From contig NZ_JAPENX010000001.1 in assembly GCF_026341815.1 (NCBI RefSeq), positions 2,108,001 to 2,172,000 of the forward strand: 64,000 bases of DNA. The letters run 5' to 3'. Shown piece after piece: positions 16,230 to 24,443 of the stretch (position 1 is the stretch's first letter; each line of letters starts with the position of its first letter). Under the pieces are notes generated by a model that had not been told where the DNA came from, did not search any database, and worked only from the letters and a program-made list of their open reading frames with translations. This stretch comes from Streptomyces sp. NBC_00572 (GTDB taxonomy: Bacteria; Actinomycetota; Actinomycetes; Streptomycetales; Streptomycetaceae). Made by a program: the position numbers and the translations under genes.

Positions 16230-16240
16230 GAGGAAGACAA

Positions 16241-16567
16241 GTGCCGACCTACCAGTACCAGTGCACCGAGTGCGGCGAAGGCCTCGAGGCGGTGCAGAAG
16301 TTCACCGATGACGCGCTGACCGAGTGCCCCCAGTGCAAGGGCCGCCTGAAGAAGGTGTTCTCGGCCGTCGGCATCGTCTTCAAGGGATCCGGCTTCTACC
16401 GGAACGACAGCCGCGGCTCGTCGTCCAGCAGCTCGCCGGCCGCGTCGAAGTCCTCGACCCCGTCGTCTTCGTCCACGTCGTCCTCGACGTCGGACGCGAA
16501 GCCGGCCGCGTCGACCTCGTCCGCCTCCTCGACGTCCTCGTCGAGCACCGGAAGCTCGGCCGCCTGA
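16241..16567 (+). CDS. FmdB-family zinc-ribbon protein
   Basis: A 108-residue protein with an N-terminal zinc ribbon: PTYQYQCTECGEG and CPQCKGRLKKVF supply two Cys-x2-Cys pairs. After residue about 55 the chain is almost entirely Ser/Thr/Ala, a low-complexity disordered tail. FmdB-type proteins are small regulators or chaperone-like factors of poorly known function. GTG start with AGGAGG upstream. The CIRCE-like site over its leader suggests heat-shock control by HrcA, unusual for this family as far as I know. Confidence 0.88.
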   Translation: MPTYQYQCTECGEGLEAVQKFTDDALTECPQCKGRLKKVFSAVGIVFKGSGFYRNDSRGSSSSSSPAASKSSTPSSSSTSSSTSDAKPAASTSSASSTSSSSTGSSAA

Positions 16568-16635
16568 CGCCTGCCGCCCGACACGCAACAGCTGACGTCC
16601 GACGCCTGTTTCAGGACAACGTTCGTACGTTCCTC

Positions 16636-16671
16636 ACCGAGGGCCCCGTCGTTCACGACGGGGCCCTCGGT
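16636..16671 (+). terminator. Strong terminator between zinc-ribbon gene and MTA phosphorylase
   Basis: A perfect 16-base-pair stem starting ACCGAGGG closes on a TTCA tetraloop and is followed by GTTT. It isolates the two genes transcriptionally. Confidence 0.8.
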
Positions 16672-16689
16672 GTTTCCCCGCACCGCGCA

Positions 16690-16702
16690 TAGGGTGATCG
16701 TC
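16690..16702 (+). promoter_or_regulatory. Leaderless -10 box of the MTA phosphorylase gene
   Basis: TAGGGT at 16690-16695 is followed by seven bases and the ATG. A G-rich AGGG is embedded in the same bases, so a classical ribosome site cannot be excluded. Confidence 0.45.
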
Positions 16703-17548
16703 ATGGCGACCCATGATGCGTACGCGGACATCGGCGTGATCGGCGGCTCCGGCTTCTACTCCTTCCTGGAGGACGTCACGGAGGTGTCCGTCGACACCCC
16801 GTACGGCAGCCCCAGCGACTCCCTCTTCCTCGGCGAGATCGCCGGCCGAAAGGTCGCCTTCCTCCCCCGCCACGGCCGCGGCCACAGCGTCCCGCCGCAC
16901 CGCATCAACTACCGCGCCAACCTCTGGGCCCTGCGCTCCGTGGGCGTACGGCAGATCCTCGGGCCCTGCGCGGTCGGCGGACTCCGCGAGGAGTACGGGC
17001 CGGGCACGCTCGTCGTCCCCGACCAGCTCGTCGACCGTACGAAGGCCAGGGCGCAGACCTACTTCGACGGGGAGCGACGGGCCGACGGAGCCGTGCCCCG
17101 CGTCGTCCACGTCACCTTCGCCGACCCCTACTGCCCGGACGGGCGGCGGGTCGCGGTCAAGGCCGCCCGGGGGCGCGGCTGGGAGCCGGTCGACGGCGGA
17201 ACGATGGTCGTGGTCGAGGGGCCCCGCTTCTCCACCCGGGCCGAGTCCCGGTGGCACGCGGCGGCCGGCTGGTCGGTCGTCGGCATGACCGGCCACCCCG
17301 AGGCCGTCCTCGCCCGTGAGCTGGGCCTCTGCTACACCTCGCTGGCACTCGTCACCGACCTGGACGCGGGCGCCGAGACCGGCGAGGGCGTCTCCCACAC
17401 CGAGGTGCTGCGGGTGTTCGGCGAGAACGTGGGACGGCTGCGCGAGGTGCTGTTCGACGCGGTGGGCGCGCTGCCGGCGACGGTGGACCGGGACTGCCTG
17501 TGCACGCACGCGCACGACGGCTGGAACCTGGGGATCGAACTGCCGTAA
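16703..17548 (+). CDS. mtnP: S-methyl-5'-thioadenosine phosphorylase
   Basis: This enzyme phosphorolyses methylthioadenosine to adenine and methylthioribose-1-phosphate in methionine salvage. The 281-residue protein belongs to the class II purine phosphorylase family: IGVIGGSGFYSF at the N-terminus, the phosphate-contacting RHGRGH, NYRANLWAL, and GGTMVVVEGPRFSTRAES followed later by MTGHPEAVLARE. It lies just after a terminator and has its own promoter box. Confidence 0.9.
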   Translation: MATHDAYADIGVIGGSGFYSFLEDVTEVSVDTPYGSPSDSLFLGEIAGRKVAFLPRHGRGHSVPPHRINYRANLWALRSVGVRQILGPCAVGGLREEYGPGTLVVPDQLVDRTKARAQTYFDGERRADGAVPRVVHVTFADPYCPDGRRVAVKAARGRGWEPVDGGTMVVVEGPRFSTRAESRWHAAAGWSVVGMTGHPEAVLARELGLCYTSLALVTDLDAGAETGEGVSHTEVLRVFGENVGRLREVLFDAVGALPATVDRDCLCTHAHDGWNLGIELP

Positions 17549-17570
17549 ACCGCCTGGGAGGGTGAGGGAG

Positions 17571-17579
17571 TTGTCCACA
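17571..17579 (+). promoter_or_regulatory. Isolated DnaA-box match
   Basis: TTGTCCACA matches the preferred Streptomyces DnaA box exactly. Only one copy was noticed here, so this is not an origin. Confidence 0.35.
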
Positions 17580-17627
17580 GGCAGGGGGTGATCCCCAGGC
17601 CGGAGCGGGGAATCGGCGCGGCCCGGA

Positions 17628-17648
17628 GAGTGGGAGCCGATCCCACTC
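17628..17648 (+). terminator. Hairpin between MTA phosphorylase and CpaB-like gene
   Basis: GAGTGGGA and TCCCACTC pair perfectly around a five-base loop, 80 bases after the phosphorylase stop and 24 before the next start. It may be a terminator or a leader hairpin. Confidence 0.45.
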
Positions 17649-17672
17649 CCGACCAGGACGGCGGCACCCGCG

Positions 17673-18248
17673 ATGACGACTCCCTTCCCCTCCCCACCGC
17701 CTTCCCTTTCCCCCGCTCCTCCCTCTGCCCTTGCCCCTTCCCCCGTCCCGGCGCCGTGCGTGGTGCCGCCCTTCGAGCCCCTACGGGTACGGGGCACCCG
17801 GCACCGGCTGCGCAGGGCGCTGCGACGGGGACGGCTCGTACCGGCGGTGCTCCTGGCCCTGGTGGCGGCGGCCCTCGCCGTCGCGAGCGGTACGCCGCCA
17901 CCACCAGCGCCGTCACCGGGAGCGCCGACCGCCGGCGTCGCCGCTCGCGCGCGGCCGTCCGTCGCCGACCGGCTGGTGTCCGCTCCGGTACGGATCGCCG
18001 ACGCCGCGACCGTACGGCTGCTGCGTCCCGGTGACCGGGTCGACGTGATCGCCGCGCCCAACTCGCCGCTCGGCGGGGAGGGTGAGGCCCGGGTGGTCGC
18101 GACGGGCGCCCGAGTGGCCGAAGTTCCGCACCCGGGCGAGACTCGATCGGACGGTGGGGCGCTCGTCGTCCTGTCCGTGCCGCGGTCGACGGCGACGGCG
18201 CTGGCAGGTGCCGGTGTCACGTCCCAACTGGCGGTGACGATGTGCTGA
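17673..18248 (+). CDS. CpaB/RcpC-like single-pass membrane protein
   Basis: A 191-residue protein. A Pro/Ser-rich cytosolic start and a basic patch precede one transmembrane segment (about residues 56-73). The exported part contains ADAATVRLLRPGDRVDVIAA, ARVVATGARVAEVP and LVVLSVPRSTATALAGAG, the pattern of the C-terminal half of CpaB/RcpC, the periplasmic Flp-pilus assembly factor. The SAF domain seen in full-length CpaB is not evident. No other tad/flp genes are nearby, so a pilus role is doubtful. Confidence 0.65.
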   Translation: MTTPFPSPPPSLSPAPPSALAPSPVPAPCVVPPFEPLRVRGTRHRLRRALRRGRLVPAVLLALVAAALAVASGTPPPPAPSPGAPTAGVAARARPSVADRLVSAPVRIADAATVRLLRPGDRVDVIAAPNSPLGGEGEARVVATGARVAEVPHPGETRSDGGALVVLSVPRSTATALAGAGVTSQLAVTMC

Positions 18249-18362
18249 TTCGTACTGACTGCCTGTCAAGTCACCGGTCCGCGTGTACGGATTGGACGGC
18301 TCTGCGCCGTTCGCGGCCTAATGGCACGGCACACAGCAGCACAAGCGACGAAAGGCACCTTG

Positions 18363-18881
18363 GTGGCCGAGAACAAGGAAAGTTTGCTGGCGGGCTTCAA
18401 GGCCTTCCTGATGCGTGGCAACGTGATCGACCTGGCAGTGGCGGTCGTCATCGGTGCCGCGTTCACCAACATCGTGAACTCGGTGGTCAAGGGCATCATC
18501 AACCCGATCGTCGGCGCCTTCGGCACCAAGGACCTGGAGAGCTACGCGTCCTGCATCAAGGACTCGTGCAAGGTCGTCAACGGGGAGGTGCAGGGCATCC
18601 AGCTCCAGTGGGGCCTGGTCCTCAGCGCGGTCCTGAGCTTCCTGATCACCGCGGCCGTCGTCTACTTCCTGATGGTCCTGCCGATGGCGAAGATCCTCGC
18701 GAAGCGTGCGGCGCACGACAAGGCGAAGGAAGGCGTCGCGGAGACCATGGAGATCAGCGAGCTGGAGGTCCTCAAGGAGATCCGCGACCACCTCGTCGCC
18801 CAGCGCGGCCCCTCCACGGGAACGGGCACGGGTACCGGTGCGGGCGCCGGGGGCGGTTCGGGGACGCACCCCACCTCCTGA
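18363..18881 (+). CDS. mscL: Large-conductance mechanosensitive channel MscL
   Basis: MscL opens under membrane tension to release solutes on hypo-osmotic shock. The N-terminal helix and TM1 are typical (LLAGFKAFLMRGNVIDLAVA), followed by a periplasmic loop with two cysteines and TM2 (about residues 78-105), then a cytosolic helix EISELEVLKEIRDHL. The C-terminus has a Gly/Thr repeat tail. The GTG at 18363 with GAAAGG seven bases upstream fits family length (172 residues) better than the ATG at 18321. Confidence 0.93.
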   Translation: MAENKESLLAGFKAFLMRGNVIDLAVAVVIGAAFTNIVNSVVKGIINPIVGAFGTKDLESYASCIKDSCKVVNGEVQGIQLQWGLVLSAVLSFLITAAVVYFLMVLPMAKILAKRAAHDKAKEGVAETMEISELEVLKEIRDHLVAQRGPSTGTGTGTGAGAGGGSGTHPTS

Positions 18882-18900
18882 CCGGCGCCTCACGCCGGTG

Positions 18901-19122
18901 TCAGAGGTGGTGCGGCGGCTTCTCGTCGAGGAAGCGCGCGAGGTCGGCGGCGCTGCTGCCGCCGGCCGGAGGCCGCTCGCCCCATCCACGGTCCGTGTCG
19001 TCCGCGGACTGCTGGTCCAGCGGATCGTCGAAGACGAGTGCCGGCTTCGGACTGTTCTCGGGGCTGGGACGTACGCCGGGCCGCTTCGCGTCTCGCGGTC
19101 CGTGGGCGGGGGCGGTACTCAT
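18901..19122 (-). CDS. Conserved small hypothetical protein
   Basis: A 73-residue hydrophilic protein with no membrane segment or known domain. The C-terminal half (DDTDRGWGE then DLARFLDEKPPHH) resembles a small Streptomyces family that I recall only as hypothetical. A TACCCT box six bases before the ATG suggests a leaderless mRNA. It is convergent with mscL, with 19 bases between stops. Confidence 0.65.
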   Translation of the reverse strand: MSTAPAHGPRDAKRPGVRPSPENSPKPALVFDDPLDQQSADDTDRGWGERPPAGGSSAADLARFLDEKPPHHL

Positions 19123-19215
19123 ACCTCAAGGGTACGCCGCTTCCCCCACCCCGAACCCCGCTGATCTGCGGTCTTTCGGTCCCGTAGGACGTCCGTCCGT
19201 ACGACGTCCGTCCGT

Positions 19216-19656
19216 TCAACGGTCCTTCGGGTCGATCAACCAGAGGCCCAGGACCACGAGGAACGACAGACAGAGGAAGCCCGCGCCCCACCAGGCGGTG
19301 CCGGTGTCGCCCGCCATCCACTCGTCCACCACGATCGTCAGCCCCCAGAGCTGGCCGATGACGACCGTGAGCGCCAGCGTGAGGCGGGCCGTCAGCTTCG
19401 AGGAGCGCTCCGGCTCCTGCTCCGTACCGGCGCCCGGTCCCGGACCGGTGTGGATGATCCGGGGATCGCCGTACCCGCTGGTGGCGCGGATCTGCGGATA
19501 CCTCTCGTGCACGGGCCGGTTCAGGCGCGGCTGGGCACTGCCGGGGGTGTACGCCGGAGGCCGGGGGGTCTCCGGAACAGCCGGTGCCGCCGGGGCGACG
19601 GGGGGCTTCGCCGGCTCCGGGGCCTCCGGGTCGCGAGGGAAGGCGTCCTCGGTCAT
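19216..19656 (-). CDS. Small membrane protein, last gene of the Mo/Fe-S operon
   Basis: 146 residues: a Pro/Ala-rich hydrophilic half, then two transmembrane helices (about residues 92-110 and 120-140) ending IDPKDR. No known family recognised. Its ATG overlaps the Rieske stop codon (ATGA), so it is translationally coupled to the redox operon and may be an accessory or anchoring subunit. Confidence 0.75.
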   Translation of the reverse strand: MTEDAFPRDPEAPEPAKPPVAPAAPAVPETPRPPAYTPGSAQPRLNRPVHERYPQIRATSGYGDPRIIHTGPGPGAGTEQEPERSSKLTARLTLALTVVIGQLWGLTIVVDEWMAGDTGTAWWGAGFLCLSFLVVLGLWLIDPKDR

Positions 19657-20312
19657 GTGCGTTCACTCCTCTCCGGCGCCGTGCCCCGCGCGGAGGCGCC
19701 GGGGCAGCCCAGACGGTCGGCGAGTTCAGGGCGGTCGTCGCCGAGCTGGCGGCAGAGGCCCTCGCGGGCGCTCTCGCCCGAGCGGGCGGTGCCGATGGCC
19801 CAGACGCTGCCGTCGACCTCCTCCACGAGCACCACCTTCGGCAGTCCCCGGGGCGGCGGGCCCGCCGTGACCTCTCCGGTACGGGCATCGAAGATGCCTT
19901 CGTGGCAGGGGCAGTACAACTCGCCCTCGCTGCCCCGGTCCTTGCGCCAGAGCACGGCGCAGGCGAGGTGGGTGCAGACGGCGGAGTAGCCGGCGAGGGT
20001 GCCGTCCTCCAGGCGGACGGCGACCGCGCGGTCCTCGGAGCCGGGGTAGCGGAAGGCCAGGGATTCGCCGGGCAGGATCACGTCCGCGATCTTCTTCGCC
20101 TCGGGCGGCCCGTCGCTGTCCCCGTGCCGGTGCAGGATGCCGGAGGCGACGGCGACACCGCCGACGGCGAGGCCGCCGGAGACGGTGGCGACGATCCGCA
20201 GGTAGTCGCGGCGGGTGGTGAGCGAGTCGGCGGCGATCCGGTCGTGGAGCGCTTCCTGGGCCGCGTCGGAGCGGGGGTCCGACGCGGGCGGCTGGGGGTC
20301 GGTGACGCTCAA
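19653..20312 (-). CDS. Tat-exported Rieske [2Fe-2S] protein
   Basis: 219 residues. A twin-arginine signal (TTRRDYLRIVATVSGG) leads a hydrophobic anchor at about 33-55. The Rieske cluster ligands are present as CTHLAC and CPCHEG, with GPPPRGLP after them. Such subunits pass electrons between quinone-linked modules and partners outside the membrane. The TTG start is fixed by GAAGGG seven bases upstream and by its overlap with the ferredoxin stop codon. Its place right behind the ferredoxin and Mo subunit suggests it belongs to the same complex. Confidence 0.88.
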   Translation of the reverse strand: MSVTDPQPPASDPRSDAAQEALHDRIAADSLTTRRDYLRIVATVSGGLAVGGVAVASGILHRHGDSDGPPEAKKIADVILPGESLAFRYPGSEDRAVAVRLEDGTLAGYSAVCTHLACAVLWRKDRGSEGELYCPCHEGIFDARTGEVTAGPPPRGLPKVVLVEEVDGSVWAIGTARSGESAREGLCRQLGDDRPELADRLGCPGASARGTAPERSERT

Positions 20313-20908
20313 CGGACATCCCTTCCGTTGATCTCGACGACGGGAAGGCCGCCGGGTACCGGCCACTGGACCTTGTCGGCGGGGACGACCATCGCCACGC
20401 CGGTGGAGACGGTGGTGGTGCCGAAGGTGAAGGAGTCGGCGACCTGGACGCCGGGGCGTTCGGCCTGGAGCTCTTCGAGGGTTCCGTAGAAGAGGGCGCC
20501 GGTGGGGCAGACGGTGGCGCACATCGGGGCGAGGCCGTAGGCGGTGCGGTCGTAGCAGAGGTTGCACTTCATCTGGAGCTTCGCCTGGAGGTCGATCTTG
20601 GGGACGCCGAAGGGGCAGGCGTTGACGCAGTTGGCGCAGCCGATGCAGCGGGTGGTGTCGGCCTGCTGCACGACGCCGTCGGCGGTGACGAGGATCGCGT
20701 CGGCGGGGCAGACCTCGGCACAGGGGGCGACGGGGTCCTCGCAGTGCATGCAGACGGTGGGGAGGGAGGCGACGGAGTGGCCCTCGTCGGGGTAGTCGAG
20801 GTGGATCATCGACTTGCCCCGGTGGGAGTCGCATTCGCGGCAGGCGGAGACGCAGGCCTGGCAGCCGATGCAGCGGCCCGGGTCGATGAAGATCGTGCGG
20901 CCCATCAT
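20309..20908 (-). CDS. Four-cluster [4Fe-4S] ferredoxin subunit (DmsB/HybA type)
   Basis: A 199-residue electron-transfer subunit. Cysteine motifs occur in four groups: CIGCQACVSAC, CMHCEDPVAPCAEVCP, CIGCANCVNACP and CNLCYDR with CATVCP, enough for four [4Fe-4S] clusters as in the beta subunits of formate dehydrogenases, DMSO reductases and nitrate reductases. It follows the molybdenum subunit by seven bases and overlaps the Rieske gene. Confidence 0.92.
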   Translation of the reverse strand: MMGRTIFIDPGRCIGCQACVSACRECDSHRGKSMIHLDYPDEGHSVASLPTVCMHCEDPVAPCAEVCPADAILVTADGVVQQADTTRCIGCANCVNACPFGVPKIDLQAKLQMKCNLCYDRTAYGLAPMCATVCPTGALFYGTLEELQAERPGVQVADSFTFGTTTVSTGVAMVVPADKVQWPVPGGLPVVEINGRDVR

Positions 20909-20915
20909 GTGCGGG

Positions 20916-23228
20916 TCAGCTCCTCTCCGCGGTGCCGCGGCCCTGGGGGGAGGTGGGGGGCAGCGGGTCGGTGCGGGAGACCTGGGTCTCCGGGTAGGCC
21001 TGGTGGCCCGGTGCGGTGGGTGGGGCGGGGACCTCGTCGACCTGCGGGGCGGCCTCGATGCGGGCGGCGCAGACCTTGTACTCCGGGATCTTGGAGCGCG
21101 GGTCGAGGGCGTCGATGGTGAGGGCGTTGGCCGCGGTGGGGACCGGCCAGTGGTACGGGATGAAGACGGTGTCGGGGCGGATGGCCTCGGTGACCAGGGC
21201 GGGGAAGACCTCGCTGCCGCGGCGGGTGACGACCCGGACGGGGTCGCCGTTGCGGAAGCCGTGGGAGGGGTGGACCTCGACCCAGGGGCGCGGCGTCTGT
21301 TCGACGAGGGCGCCCAGGCGGCGGGTCTGGTTGCCGGAGAGGAAGTGGGCGACGGTGCGGCCGGTGGTCAGCGAGAGGGGGAACTCCTCGCTGTACGGGT
21401 CCATGGGCGGGTGCCATTCGACGACCTGCAGGTGGATCTTGCCGTCGGGGTGGTACGTGCGGCCGTCCTCGAAGAGGCGGGGGGTGCCGGGGTGCTCAGT
21501 GCTGGGGCACGGCCAGGCGATGCCACCGGTCTCCTCAAGGCGTTCGTAGGTGATGCCGTAGTAGTCGTTGACGGTGCCGGCGGAGGCGATGCGGAGTTCC
21601 TCGAAGACGGAGCGGGAGTCGGGGAACGCGAACTTGTCGGCGGCGCCGAGCCGGCGGGCGAGTTCGCAGATGACCCAGGTGTCGGTGCGGACGCCGGCCG
21701 GGGGTTCCTGGGCCTTGTTGTGCTTGACGACCCGGGCCTCGGCGTTGGCCATGACGCCCTCGTCCTCGGCCCACACGGTGACGGGGAAGACCACGTGCGC
21801 GTTGGCCGCGGTCTCGGAGAGGAAGAAGTCGAACTGGGCGTGGAATTCGAGGGTGTCGTAGCCGTCCTTGACGGTCGCGTAGTTGGGCAGCGAGACGAAG
21901 GGGTTGTTGCAGATGCCGACGAGGCCGCGGATCTCCTTGCGCTGCATCTGCCAGACCATCTCCATCATGGAGGTGCCGGCGGGCGGGAGTTCGGCCTCGT
22001 CGATGCCCCAGATCTGGCAGATCTGGCGGCGGTGCTCGGGGTTGGTGATGGAGCGGCCGCCGGGGAGGAGGTCGGACTTCTGGCCGTGCTCGCGGCCGCC
22101 CTGGCCGTTGCCCTGGCCGGTGATGGTGCCGTAGCCGGCGCCGGGCTTGCCGATGTGCCCGGCGGCGACGCACAGGTTGATGATGCTGAGGCAGTTCTCG
22201 ACGCCCTGGGAGTGGTGCTCGACGCCGCGGGCGTGCCAGGCCATGGCCCGGTCCGCGCCCGCGAACATGCGGGCGACCTGGACGATCTGCTCCTCGGGGA
22301 CGCCGCAGATCTGGGCCGACCGGGCCGGCGGGTAGTCGGCGACGGTCCGCTTGACCTCTTCCCAGCCGGTGGTGTGGGCGGCGAGGTAGGCATCGTCGGT
22401 GAGGCCCTCGGCGACGACGACGTGGAGGACGGCGTTGAAGAAGGCGGAGTCGGTGCCGGGCTTGATTGCGACATGGACGTCGGCCGTGCGGGCGATGGCG
22501 GTCTCGCGCGGGTCGACGACGATGAGAGTGGCGCCCCGGTCGCGGGCTCCCCACAGGTACTGGGTCATGACGGGGAAGCATTCGCCGACGTTGGAGCCCG
22601 CGATGAGGAGGCAGTCGGTGAGGAGGATGTCGGAGAAGGGGTTGCCGGCCCGGTCGATGCCGAAGGCGAGTTTGTTGGCCCCGGCGGCGGAGACCATGCA
22701 GAGGCGTCCGTTGTAGTCGACGTGCCGGGACTTCAGGGCGACCCGGGCGAACTTGCCGACGAGGTAGGTCTTCTCCGAGTAGAGGCTGGCGCCGCCGAGG
22801 AGACCGAAGGCGTCGTTGCCGTACTCGCCCTGGATGCGGCGGATCTCGGCGACGGTGTGGTCGAGTGCCTCGTCCCAGCTGACCTCGCGGAACTCCTCGT
22901 CGCGATTGCGCCGCATGAGGGGCGCGGTGAGCCGGTCGGGGTGGTTGACCTGCTGGTAGGCGTTGATGCCCTTGGGGCAGAGCCGCATCCGGTTGATGTC
23001 GTGGTTGCGGGGTTCGACGCCGAAGACCTTGCCGCCGCGGTCGACACGGAGGTACATGCCGCACTGCACACCGCAGAAGCAGCAGTGGGTGGGGACGAGG
23101 GTCTCGCCGTTCTGGTCGGCGTGCCAGCGGTCGGCCGGAATGCCGCCGGCGTCGCGGAAGTTGCGGGTGCCGGGCGGGGCCAGGGAGGGGTCGAGCGGCA
23201 GCGCCCGGTTCGGGTCGGTCGCGGTCAC
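20916..23228 (-). CDS. Molybdopterin oxidoreductase catalytic subunit (nitrate reductase / formate dehydrogenase type)
   Basis: 770 residues of the bis-MGD DMSO-reductase superfamily. The N-terminal [4Fe-4S] site is C49-x2-C52-x3-C56 with C84 in LCPKG. The likely Mo ligand is Cys at about 177 in GRLCMVSAAG. Later come GSNVGECFPV, DPRETAIARTADVHV, GTITGQGNGQGGREHGQ and the C-terminal GRTVAHFLSGNQTRR domain. These patterns are shared by assimilatory/periplasmic nitrate reductases and formate dehydrogenases, and I cannot separate them by eye. Nearby narK favours nitrate; nearby pyruvate formate-lyase favours formate. No Tat signal is present, so it is cytoplasmic. Start GTG overlaps the upstream stop (GTGA). 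Confidence 0.88.
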   Translation of the reverse strand: MTATDPNRALPLDPSLAPPGTRNFRDAGGIPADRWHADQNGETLVPTHCCFCGVQCGMYLRVDRGGKVFGVEPRNHDINRMRLCPKGINAYQQVNHPDRLTAPLMRRNRDEEFREVSWDEALDHTVAEIRRIQGEYGNDAFGLLGGASLYSEKTYLVGKFARVALKSRHVDYNGRLCMVSAAGANKLAFGIDRAGNPFSDILLTDCLLIAGSNVGECFPVMTQYLWGARDRGATLIVVDPRETAIARTADVHVAIKPGTDSAFFNAVLHVVVAEGLTDDAYLAAHTTGWEEVKRTVADYPPARSAQICGVPEEQIVQVARMFAGADRAMAWHARGVEHHSQGVENCLSIINLCVAAGHIGKPGAGYGTITGQGNGQGGREHGQKSDLLPGGRSITNPEHRRQICQIWGIDEAELPPAGTSMMEMVWQMQRKEIRGLVGICNNPFVSLPNYATVKDGYDTLEFHAQFDFFLSETAANAHVVFPVTVWAEDEGVMANAEARVVKHNKAQEPPAGVRTDTWVICELARRLGAADKFAFPDSRSVFEELRIASAGTVNDYYGITYERLEETGGIAWPCPSTEHPGTPRLFEDGRTYHPDGKIHLQVVEWHPPMDPYSEEFPLSLTTGRTVAHFLSGNQTRRLGALVEQTPRPWVEVHPSHGFRNGDPVRVVTRRGSEVFPALVTEAIRPDTVFIPYHWPVPTAANALTIDALDPRSKIPEYKVCAARIEAAPQVDEVPAPPTAPGHQAYPETQVSRTDPLPPTSPQGRGTAERS

Positions 23229-24376
23229 TTGAACCCCTTCTTGACGTGGTCGAGGTAGGCGTTGCCGCGCAGGACGCGCTTGCAGCGGGGGCAGTACTCG
23301 GCCCACTCGTCGAAGCCGAGGTCGAGGTCGCGCATGGTGCCCTTGAGGTTCTCCACGTACGGGGCGGTGTCGATGGGCTCGTGGCAGCGGCGGCAGGTGA
23401 GCGCCTCCTCGTCCTTGCTGCGGGAGGTGTACTTGAAGAGCTGCATGCCGACGGCGGCGGGCCGCTGGACGATGTGGAAGAACTTCCCGAAGGGGATGTA
23501 GATGAGGGTGAAGACGACCGACACCATGTGGAGGATCGCGAGGAACTCGTAGCCTCCGCCGTGCAGGAAGATCGACGAGAAGGTGAGCAGCAGCCCGGTC
23601 ACGGAGATGACGATGAGGGCGAGCAGCGGCACCAGGTCGTAGGCGAAGCGCTGGCCGGTGATGGCGCCGCGGTCCTTCATGCGGCGCCAGAGGAAGTAGC
23701 CCGCGCCGGGGATGACCAGGACGGCGGCGATGTCGAGGCCGTGGAACATCAGCCAGCCGACGACGTTGAGGGCGTCGAAGCCGATGATCTTGAAGCCCCA
23801 GATCCGCATCTCGTAGCCGGGACCCGAGCCGGTGGAGGAGGTGAAGGTGAACCAGCCCCAGGTGAGGGGGAAGGTGATCGCCGCGGCCAGCAGGCAGCCC
23901 CAGAAGATGAGCTGGTGGGCGGCCCAGCGGGCATGCGAGCGGGCTCCGAGGAACTTCTGGAGGCCGAGGTAGGTGGCGATCATCTTCGGCAGCGCGGTGG
24001 GCGCCTTGCGGAAGTTCGCGACGGAGAAGAAGGAGCCCCAGCCCTTGCGGAAGAGGCGGCGGGCGCCGGGGGCGGAGATCCAGACGGTGTAGCGGTAGGC
24101 GACGCCGAAGGCGAGGAAGACGGTGGCGACGGCGTAGGGCAGCAGGGCCGAGTCGAAGTCGCGGAGCAGGCGGCTGCCGAAGACGATCGCGAGGATCAGC
24201 AGCACGGAGACGACGGTGCCCGCGAGGGTCGCGCGGCGGCGCACGGCGGCCGGGGTCTGCGGCGGGGGCCCGACGGCCATCCGGCCTCCCGGGGCTGGGC
24301 CGCCCGGGGCTTGGGTGCCGTGGGTGGGGTCGTCCGGCGGAGGTGTCGGCTCGGCTGTCTGAGGTGGCTCGGTCAC
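23225..24376 (-). CDS. Cytochrome b-like membrane subunit with C-terminal Cys pairs
   Basis: 383 residues. A Pro-rich start is followed by about six transmembrane helices with histidines placed like heme ligands (ARWAAHQLIFWG, LMFHGLDIAAVLV, AILHMVSVVF, GKFFHIVQR). The C-terminus holds TCRRCHEP and EYCPRCKRVL, two Cys-x2-Cys pairs that could bind zinc or an Fe-S cluster. This fits a quinone-interacting subunit of the NarI/HdrE kind for the Mo/Fe-S proteins downstream, with which it is coupled. Some annotations may call it an MFS transporter; the histidines and Cys pairs argue against that. Confidence 0.7.
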   Translation of the reverse strand: MTEPPQTAEPTPPPDDPTHGTQAPGGPAPGGRMAVGPPPQTPAAVRRRATLAGTVVSVLLILAIVFGSRLLRDFDSALLPYAVATVFLAFGVAYRYTVWISAPGARRLFRKGWGSFFSVANFRKAPTALPKMIATYLGLQKFLGARSHARWAAHQLIFWGCLLAAAITFPLTWGWFTFTSSTGSGPGYEMRIWGFKIIGFDALNVVGWLMFHGLDIAAVLVIPGAGYFLWRRMKDRGAITGQRFAYDLVPLLALIVISVTGLLLTFSSIFLHGGGYEFLAILHMVSVVFTLIYIPFGKFFHIVQRPAAVGMQLFKYTSRSKDEEALTCRRCHEPIDTAPYVENLKGTMRDLDLGFDEWAEYCPRCKRVLRGNAYLDHVKKGFK

Positions 24377-24398
24377 GCGGCCACGGTAAGGCCATACG

Positions 24399-24411
24399 GG
24401 GCATTTTGCCC
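24399..24411. promoter_or_regulatory. Candidate operator palindrome upstream of the Mo/Fe-S operon
   Basis: GGGCA-TTT-TGCCC is a perfect 5-3-5 palindrome in an A/T-rich patch 22 bases before the GTG of the membrane subunit, where a repressor or activator could act. Confidence 0.4.
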
Positions 24412-24443
24412 TGTTTTAGAGGGCTGTGGAATGAGGGCGTCGC

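Noticed and set aside
23225..24376. MFS transporter call for the membrane protein of the Mo operon
   Set aside because: About six helices with heme-like histidines and C-terminal Cys pairs fit a redox membrane subunit better.
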